From Lunularia cruciata (lineage: Eukaryota > Streptophyta > Marchantiopsida > Lunulariales > Lunulariaceae): 64,000 nucleotides of DNA. The stretch spans positions 29,489,493-29,553,492 of the forward strand of contig OX419759.1 in NCBI GenBank assembly GCA_948567375.1, in the 5' to 3' direction. The notes beneath the pieces were generated by a model. That model saw only the letters and a program-made list of their open reading frames with translations, was not told where the DNA came from and searched no databases. The translations under genes and the position numbers were made by a program. This document shows positions 56,993-64,000 of this stretch, one piece after another; the first letter of the stretch is position 1; every line of letters starts with the position of its first letter.

Positions 56993-58112
56993 ATCTTTGT
57001 ACTTTGCTTCTTCCACCGGCTCCTTCTTCCCAAGTCTTGATCTTTGTTCTTTCAACGATATTGCTTCCGAGCTTCCTTCTTTCTTACCTGCTGAACTTGG
57101 GCCCGTAGGGTTCTCCTTCTCTTCCATGACCAAGGCTACATAGGGATTAACATTTCCCTCCATACTGTTAATGGTTGCATGAACATCTTCATCTTCTTTT
57201 GCTTCAACCGATTGCTGAACTTCACCTTCTCCTTCATTCCCACTTCCGGATTCCCTACTTTGTAATGTGAGTTCTACTTCTTTTGAGTCTTCTCCTTTAG
57301 ACTTTGTCTCCCCTTCAGACGTTGTCTCAAAAGGTTCTTCTTTTACCACCATCTTCCTCCACATAATGAGTCTTTGGATCTTCCTTTAGGCTAGAGGCAA
57401 CTCTACTTCTTTGGGTTGAGTCCGCTTCTTTTTTTTTGGGCTTATGACTTCTTCCATCTCCCGTTGTCCCATTTTAAAGAAATGGTCATCACTGGCTTGT
57501 AGGCACACAATGTATTGCTGTTCTTCTTCATCCATTTCTCGTCTCAAATCAGGATGAAAATGTGACACCATGCAATGCCTCTCCTTTGTTGTTAGCAAAT
57601 TCAACCCGAAGTAGAAATGCGCTGCAAACTGTGCAAAATAGTGTGGAGGTGAATTTTTTCTCCAATTGACAACCCATTTGCCTCTTTTGCTGATAGAAAC
57701 ACTTTGCTTTGTTCACCTTCACTCCTGCAAACATCTGGTAGAAGAAGACCAACTATGTCATGTTCACGTATGTTGTTTGTTTGGGTTTGAACATTGCTAT
57801 TATCGCTCCTACAATGCTTCACTTAATCGGGTCCCAAGAGGACTCCACCTTGTAACCATTAGTTGTACGTGGAGCAAAGAAGGAATTGAAATTTCCTTAG
57901 TCTTTTTTGCAGCCTCACACTTCCAATAGAAGGTGATCCCCATTTTCTCTCCTACTTCCTTCCCCAACACTAACCTCCAATCTGACTCAGTCCATAAAGC
58001 CAGATTTCCTCTCTTCTCCTTGACTTCAAGACTTTCCTCACAATTATTGGCAGCTATTTCTGCCATGACTCCTAGGAAACTGAAATTCCAATTCCATGCA
58101 AAAAAGGTAATA
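56993..58112 (-). mobile_element. CC unit 7, middle segment
   Basis: Minus-strand coding part of CC unit 7. It includes SDWRLVLGKEVGEKMGITFY (57809-58066), DVCRSEGEQSKVF, MVSHFHPDLRREMDEEEQQY (57386-57604) and an acidic tract (56882-57364) that runs into CC unit 8. CC unit 9 interrupts its left edge at 58113. Stops and frameshifts are common. Confidence 0.7.
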
Positions 58113-59021
58113 TGTGGTACCTACATTTTTCATTTTGGACGAGTTTAGAAGAAGTGTCTTGCTGAAACCAAATTGAAACCAAATGGAGAAGAAATGAGTG
58201 GAAACCTATGTTTTGATCAAGCTCAAGGAAGTTGACTTTGTGTTAGAGGAAGAAGGGCTTGGATTGGATCAAAACCTGAAGAAGTTGAATTCATGTCAGA
58301 GGAAGAGGAAGAAGGAGGTCAGACGCCGAAGGAGGGTTTCTTTGCATCAAAATGAAGGTTACAAGTCAGGAATACTTTGGGGGCCATATCTCAATGACCA
58401 CAAGTCCAAATCAAGCGTGCTATATGTCATTGGAAGTGTCTTATTCAGGGCTTTCCATTGCCAGCAAAATTGTAGAGTTTGAAGGTCTATACAAGTGCAA
58501 GTCAGTGTGCTTGTTGAATGTTGGATTCTGCAGCCTTGATCTTCATTTTGTGTGTTTGATCCTTAGTGAAGTGCAATCAAAGCAATACCTTGACAGATTC
58601 AAGAGGAATTGTAGTGTTGGTAGTATTCTGCATTTGTGAGTGCAACACAAAGTTGATGTGAAGCAATTTTTATCAAGGAAGTTGTGCCTTCAGTGGAGGG
58701 GTGGAACACAATTCTGAGGCAAAGTCATTTTATAGTGAAGTGCCATCCTCGGGAAAACCTGAATCATCACAATCAAGATTTGTTTGGACAGAATTTGCTA
58801 AGTTGTGATTATGGGGGTGTGTATTTGTGACAAGTTGTCAAGATTGTGAGCTTGTTACTCTCTTCTAAGTGTAGTTTCTACCTGAGAGATTAAAGAGAAA
58901 ATCAAGAAAAACTACATATTATTGTTTGACTTTGTATTTGGAAATTTTTGACCAGTCTCTCTATGGGAACAAACTTTACCCTCCCGATTACCGCAAAAGT
59001 GACATTTGCTAGGTTGTCACA
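58113..59021 (+). mobile_element. CC unit 9, short 909-bp form, target duplication TAATA
   Basis: Starts TGTGGTACCTACATTTTTCA and ends GCTAGGTTGTCACA. TAATA is duplicated at 58108-58112 and 59022-59026. Taking it out restores the CC unit 7 sequence across ATTACCTTTTTTGCATGGAA (minus strand). It joins the first part of a CC unit 5' region to its 3' region and carries none of the ORF. It is the youngest insertion inside CC unit 7 that can be ordered here. The remaining open frames (58198-58482, 58352-58639) are non-conserved. Confidence 0.88.
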
Positions 59022-59685
59022 TAATACAAAGTCTATTCAAGACTTTGATCCTTGCTATGACATCTAACCTCCTCATTGGAAAGCTCCTTATTGCAAGGGT
59101 GTTCTTGACCTTCTTTGCCATGATTTGCTCTCTTGTTCTTTGGCACTAGAAAACTATTCCCTCTCCTAGACATGACACTCTAACCCCTTCTGGATTTTGG
59201 AAAATTTCACTCTCAATTGGCTTCTTGACACGCATCATTACAGGACTACTACTCAGAGGAACATGATATCTACTTGACATATTCAATTTTCCCCTACGCA
59301 ATTGCAATTTTATATTACCTTGAAGTGCAGTCATTATTCAGTCAATTTCAAAATCAACTCCGCCTTCTTTTACATGTCGATGTCTTGTCACTACTATTGG
59401 CAAGACATGCTTCTTCTACCTATGCCATTTCTTGAAGTGTACTTGCTTGCCACGTAGAGAGGTTGTTAGATTGTCTTCGTATCGGCCTTTGCTGCCCAAT
59501 CCAAAGATGATTGTCTTTGGACTTGTTTCTTTGTACTTTCCTTCCAAGTACTTCCATTTTCCAACCCAAAGTCAACTTCTTTGGGTTTACTCCAAAGACA
59601 CTCTTGTCCATTCTTTTCTTCATGATTTGGCTTTCTTACTCACTTCTTCCTCAAAATGCAAACAAAAAGAAATGTGGGCACCACA
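59022..59685 (-). mobile_element. CC unit 7, 5' segment
   Basis: The unit starts TGTGGTGCCCACATTTC at 59685, with right flank ATCAT (59686-59690). Frames 59420-59623 and 59146-59334 read DNHLWIGQQRPIRRQSNNL and SSRYHVPLSSSPVMMRVKKP. They match the upstream frame and the N-terminus of the ORF in CC unit 1. The other end with ATCAT is not in the window. Confidence 0.7.
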
Positions 59686-60052
59686 ATCATTCTTTAGGTG
59701 ATTCCTTGTTTAGCCACCAATTCTATGGGTTGGTTTCTTGTCACTTTCAAGGTCATCTTGATTGTGAGGTAAGATTTTTCTTTCCACATACTTTCTTGAT
59801 TGGTTGAACCTAAGGAAAAGTTATTATAGGTTCTTTGGATTGGGTTGTGCATCTCAATACAAAGTCTAATGTCTTCAACTTCCTACTTCTGTCTGCTTGA
59901 CCTTAGTCCTTCTGACTCTGACTTGAGGTCAACTTTGGGTCTATATCAAACACCTAATTCTTGTATTTCTTCCCTGTTTAGCTTTCCTTTGGCTTTACCA
60001 GTGCACTTCTTCTTTAAAATTCTTAAAAAAACAAAAAAATGTAGGTACCACA
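59686..60052 (-). mobile_element. CC unit 10, 5' fragment
   Basis: It starts TGTGGTACCTACATTTTTTT at 60052 on the minus strand and is cut after about 367 bp by the start of CC unit 7. It is inserted in the gypsy copy C; CCTTG (60053-60057) would be its target duplication, but the other end is not visible. Confidence 0.65.
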
Positions 60053-60590
60053 CCTTGGCCTAAGGGTGTGAGCAAAATGCAAGCATTTCTTTGGTTGGTG
60101 AACTTCAATCATCAATATGTTAGAGGATTTAGTGCTATTGCCAAGGCCTTGATTAAGCTGACAAAGCTTGCACAAGAGTGGTGTTGGGGAGAGAGAGCTT
60201 TTATAAATCTCAATGAGAGGTTGACATCTACTCCTATACTTAGGAAACCAATTAGAAGATGATAATTCCAAGTTTATAATGTTTGGAGTTGGAGTATGTT
60301 GGCTTGGAGTAGTGCGCACTAAATAGGATGATGAGGAGAATGAGTTTATGGTAGCCTATGCTAGTTACTTAGTGAAGGCAAAGTATAGTTCAAATGAGGG
60401 AGAGTGCTTGGCAACAATATAGGAAGCAACACAATTCTGATGTTACCTATTTGGTAACCCCTTCACTCTTATCATTGACTATCAACCATTGAAGTGTTTG
60501 ATGAAGTCCTAAAGCTTCCAAGGAAGCTTGCACTATGGGCTCCAATTTTACAAGAGTATGATTTTATGGTTATTCACTGACCTAGAGAGG
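60053..60590 (+). pseudogene. PHD-gypsy copy C: RT connection and RNase H fragment
   Basis: It reads YVRGFSAIAKALIKLTKLAQ, NERLTSTPILRKP, then, with stops, EGECLATI-like sequence, TYLVTPSLLSLTINH-type sequence and KSMILWLFT. It is collinear with copy A 2015-2555. It is truncated on both sides by CC units: unit 10 at 60052 and unit 11 at 60591. Integrase and PHD parts are not present in the window. Confidence 0.7.
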
Positions 60591-61204
60591 TGTGACAACC
60601 CGACAAATATCACTTTTGCGGTAATCGGGTAAGTAAAGTTTGTTCCCGCAGAGATACAAGTCAGAAATGTCCAAATACAAAGTCAAACAATAACATGTAG
60701 TTCTTCTTGGTTGCGTCTTTAATCTCTCAAGTAGAAACCACACCCAGAAGAGAGTAACAAGCACTGATTTGCAGTCTTCTCACGAATTAACACTCTATAA
60801 TCACAACTCCATCAAATCTTTCCAAACAACCTTGATGGTGATGATTCAGGCTCTCCCAAAAACAGCACTTCACTGCAAAATGACTTTGCCTCAGAATTGT
60901 GTTCCACCCCTCCACTGAAGGCACAACTTCCTCGATTGAAATTGCTTCACATCAACTTTGCACTGCACTCACAAATGCAGAATACTACCAACACTACAAT
61001 TCCTCTCAGATCTATCAAGGCATTGCTTTGATTGCACTTCACTCAGGATCAAACACACAGAATGAAGATCAAGGCTGTGGAATCCAACATCCAACAAGCA
61101 CATCGACTTGCACTTCAAAATTCTTCACACACTCACAAACATAGACACAAAGTTGATACTTGGAATCAAGCTCAAGCAATGAGCACTGCTTCACAACACT
61201 TTGC

Positions 61205-61269
61205 TTTATTTATTCTCAGAAATAATGAGCATTGAACAACATTTGACTGCGAATGCCACTCTTAAATAG
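61205..61269 (-). promoter_or_regulatory. Second TATA box and polyadenylation signal in CC unit 11
   Basis: CTATTTAAG (minus strand, 61269-61261) lies about 120 bp after the ORF stop. AATAAA follows about 50 bases downstream (61210-61205), leaving some 615 bp to the end of the unit. This U3-R-U5-like order is what an LTR would show. The TATA-like box is conserved in CC unit 1 (28643-28651). Confidence 0.5.
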
Positions 61270-61386
61270 TGAAGCAATCGATAGTTGTCTTCCTAATGTA
61301 CCTCCTCCTAACAACTCTACAAACTTGCAGATCTGAAATGACAATGCACCTCTTCATATCTGCCTATTCAAATCTCAAAACTATTA

Positions 61387-63974
61387 CTACTCCGATCCGA
61401 TGTCTACTTTGTCCTTGGCTTTGGATCCCGAACCCGAAGTAATCTTACTTCCTACTACTTTGTCCTCGGGTTTCAGATCTCCTACTTCATCTACCAATTC
61501 CAGCAATTCTCTTTCCTGATCTGAAATTCCACTAGTGGGTAATCTATCTAACTCCTTATCTCCCGACCCACTCTTCTCTAATGTCTCCATCGGTAACTCT
61601 GAAGACATTTGGACTCCTATGTTATCTACTTTGGGTTTTGCTTCAACATCTTTCCGAAGCTTTTCTATCTCTATTTTCACTAAGTCTAGTCTAATCGAAA
61701 TGTTATCTTCTACTTCTAATATCTTCCTATCTACACGAGTTCTCAATTTAATCAACAAGGCGTTCATCTCGGTGTCTTTTGCCTGTCTTTGCCTCGTCTC
61801 CTGCACCAACAATTTCAACTCGTGCAGTCTCGTCTCTTCAATTCGAACGCTGGCCTCTGTACTCAACATTGCATTCATCTAAAGGACAATTTCCTTTATC
61901 GGCTCCAATCTTGTCTTCCTTTCTCATTCCTGATCTGCAAGCCAATCCTCTCTATACATCGCCAACTCTTCCTTGAATTCGGCTTTCACCGTCTCCTTCT
62001 CCTTCTCCTTTTGTACTACCTTCTCCTCCTGATTATGAAGTAACTCTCGTAATTGGTCTTCTTCTTTGTATTGCACCGCCAACTCTCGTTGCCAGAGTTG
62101 TTTCTTCTCCTCCATACTCTCCATCACTCTATCGAGCTCTTGATCCTTTGCTGCTACTCTTGCCATAGCATGGATAACTTCTACTCTTGAATCAACAAAT
62201 TGCTGCTTCAAGATCTCGTATTCAGCTTCTTGTCTCTCCCTTGCTATGTCACTCTTCTTCATAAGCTCCTCTCGATAGCTCACTTCTCTCTTTAGGTCTT
62301 CAATTACTTGACTTCTCTCTACTGCCTCCGCTTGCAGTACTTCCCTTTCCTCCTCACCTCGGGTTACACTCTTCTTTAACTCCGAGTTCTCTTCGTCTAG
62401 TCACGCTAACACCTGCAACACAGTCTTCACCTCTGGACACGTCGACTGCATCTCCCTCTTCTTGTGCTCCAATCTCACCAACAATGGACACACAATTTCC
62501 TGTAGATACTCCACTCTATTTCTTGCAACTACTTCTTCCTGCATAGAAATCTCCTTCCTTACTTCTTCTTAACCCAATACTCGCCTTCTCCTTTGCAGTC
62601 TTTGTATCGGAATTGACGCCTCCCTACCCAAGCTTTCTCCGAGCTTTCTCCAAACTCTTCCTTCACTTTACTTGGCCTTGCTTCACACTTCGCCTTACGT
62701 CTTGAGCAAACTCCTCGCTATACTGCGATCTTCCTTTCCTCGGGCACAATTACTTCATCCTCCAATTGTGTGTTGTCTTCGGCCTCCATCTCAGTGTGCA
62801 CTTCTTCCTCCTTGTATTTGTCAACTGCTGGTGCCGATGTCATCTCTCCCACTTCATCACTATCGCTGCTCGTATCTCCACTTTGCAACGTTAGCTCAGG
62901 CTCCTGCTCGTGTTTCGAGTCTTCCATTTTGAGCTCGGCATCTCCTTTTGAGTCCTCATCCTCCGACTCAATCACCATCATACTTCACCTTGGGTTACTT
63001 CTCTGCATCTTCCAAGGTTTCTTGCTATCTTTGGCTTCTCCTTGCCGACTCTGCTTCTTTGTCGGGGTACTCACTGCAACCTCTATGTTCTTCCCTATCT
63101 TCACGTAGTAGTCGTTGGTGCTCTTGATTTGGAGAATGTACTATTGTTCCTCAATATCGACCTCCTTTTGCACATCCGGATGGAAGTGCGACACTATCCT
63201 AGTGCGCTCTGCCAAATTCAGCAAGTTGAGCCCGAGGTAGAAGTGTGCTGCAAACGGCACGATGTAGTGTGGAGGCGACTTATTCCGCAAATTCCACACC
63301 ATCTGCCTCGTTCTCCCGTGAAAACACCTCACCTAATTGATTGGTTCTCCTGCAAACAACTTATGGAAGAACACCGCTTGGTGTTTCATCACATAAGTGG
63401 TTCTCTCTGGCTTCAAAATAGCCATCAGAGCACTCACAATCCCTCTCTTCACAAGGTCTTTGTAGCTCTCAAAATTGTACCCATTCTTCATCCGTTTTGA
63501 CAAGAAGGCATCTCTCACCTCCTGAGTTTCCTGGGCTATCTCTCCCTTTCCCAAGAACATGGCTCCCTACTCCGAGCCTGCTTCCTTCCCAAGTACAAGT
63601 CTCCAATCTGACTCTGTCCAGCGAGTAGAATTTCCTCTCTTCCCCTCTTCCTTGGGTCCATCGAGACACTTACTCTTGATGATTTTTGTCATGAGTCCGG
63701 GAAAACTTACGTTCTAGTTCCATGCCAGAAAGGTGATCCAAAGTCGGCTCAAGACTTCAATCCTTGCTATCACATCTAACCTCCGAATTGCATGATTTCT
63801 CACTGCAAATTTAGAGTTCTTCTTCCCTCCTCCCATCTTTTCTACTTTCTCACTTTCTCTCAATTTCACTCTCGCGACTTTGCCCTTGCGCACTAACACA
63901 ATTCCAACTCTATTTCCCTTTCCATGATCACCTGCAAGACGACTTCTCAAAGGCAAAGGAAAATTACTCAACAT
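61387..63974 (-). pseudogene. Coiled-coil ORF of CC unit 11
   Basis: ATG at 63974 (MLSNFPLPLRSRLAGDHGKG). Frames, right to left: 63714-63974 (FAVRNHAIRRLDVIARIEVL), 63333-63560 (MKHQAVFFHKLFAGEPIN), 63141-63332 (SPPHYIVPFAAHFYLGLNLL, VSHFHPDVQKEVDIEEQ), 62718-62981 (acidic, EDEDSKGDAELK), 61924-62283 (coiled coil with QELDRVMESMEEKKQLW) and 61387-61878 (NISIRLDLVKIEIEKLRKDV, ending KAKDKVDIGSE). About 860 codons if unbroken, collinear with CC units 5 and 8. A few stops and frameshifts make this copy defective. Confidence 0.72.
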
Positions 63975-64000
63975 TTTGTCATTGTAGTTTTGATTTTTAT

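Larger units (their letters stand above)
60591..64000 (-). mobile_element. CC unit 11, runs out of window
   Basis: It ends TCGGGTTGTCACA at 60591 on the minus strand. The left flank AGAGG (60586-60590) is gypsy copy C. At least 3.4 kb, with the ORF start at 63974 and the TATA box cut by the window edge. Its 3' part keeps both a CTATTTAAG box (61261-61269) and an AATAAA signal (61205-61210). Confidence 0.8.

Overview
The window reads as nuclear DNA of a land plant. Three spliced genes are typically plant: a TIM14/PAM18 J-protein, a DUF1223 thioredoxin-fold protein and cytosolic ribosomal protein eL31. The remainder is almost entirely old, nested retroelements. The repeats and the compact gene island would suit a bryophyte or another seed-free plant, but that placement is an inference with low confidence.

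Layout. 1-8.4 kb: 3' ends of two Ty3/gypsy chromoviruses (integrase, chromodomain, LTR) enclose two tandem, decayed copies (A and B) of another gypsy element whose integrase ORF ends in a PHD finger. 8.4-9.7 kb: AT-rich and gene-free. 9.7-13.45 kb: a decayed non-LTR retrotransposon (reverse transcriptase plus restriction-like endonuclease region), followed by two short 5'-truncated relatives. 13.5-24.3 kb: the gene island, TIM14 (+), DUF1223 (+) and RPL31 (-), with three very short non-LTR tails between TIM14 and DUF1223. 24.85-25.4 kb: another non-LTR 3' fragment. 25.6-64 kb: a nest of one repeat family, called here CC units.

CC units begin TGTGGTACCCACA and end GTTGTCACA. They carry one long decayed ORF for a charged protein with a long coiled coil, and six of eleven are flanked by perfect 5-bp target-site duplications (ATAGT, AACCA, TCCTT, GCCAA, ATCTT, TAATA). 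Full-length units are about 3.3-3.8 kb. I see no transposase, integrase or reverse transcriptase inside them. The ends and 5-bp duplications look like integrase insertion, so the simplest reading is giant solo LTRs that encode a protein in U3. A single-unit mobile element of unknown mechanism is the alternative. This is the best candidate for something undescribed.

The CC units sit in each other and in gypsy remnants: a zinc-knuckle gag at 37.4-38.8 kb, a pyrimidine-rich tandem-repeat tract at 39.4-44.1 kb, a possible pre-protease fragment at 49.1-49.7 kb, and a third piece of the PHD-type gypsy element at 60.05-60.59 kb. Only the three genes of the island look functional. No tRNA, rRNA, organellar insertion or CRISPR array was recognised.
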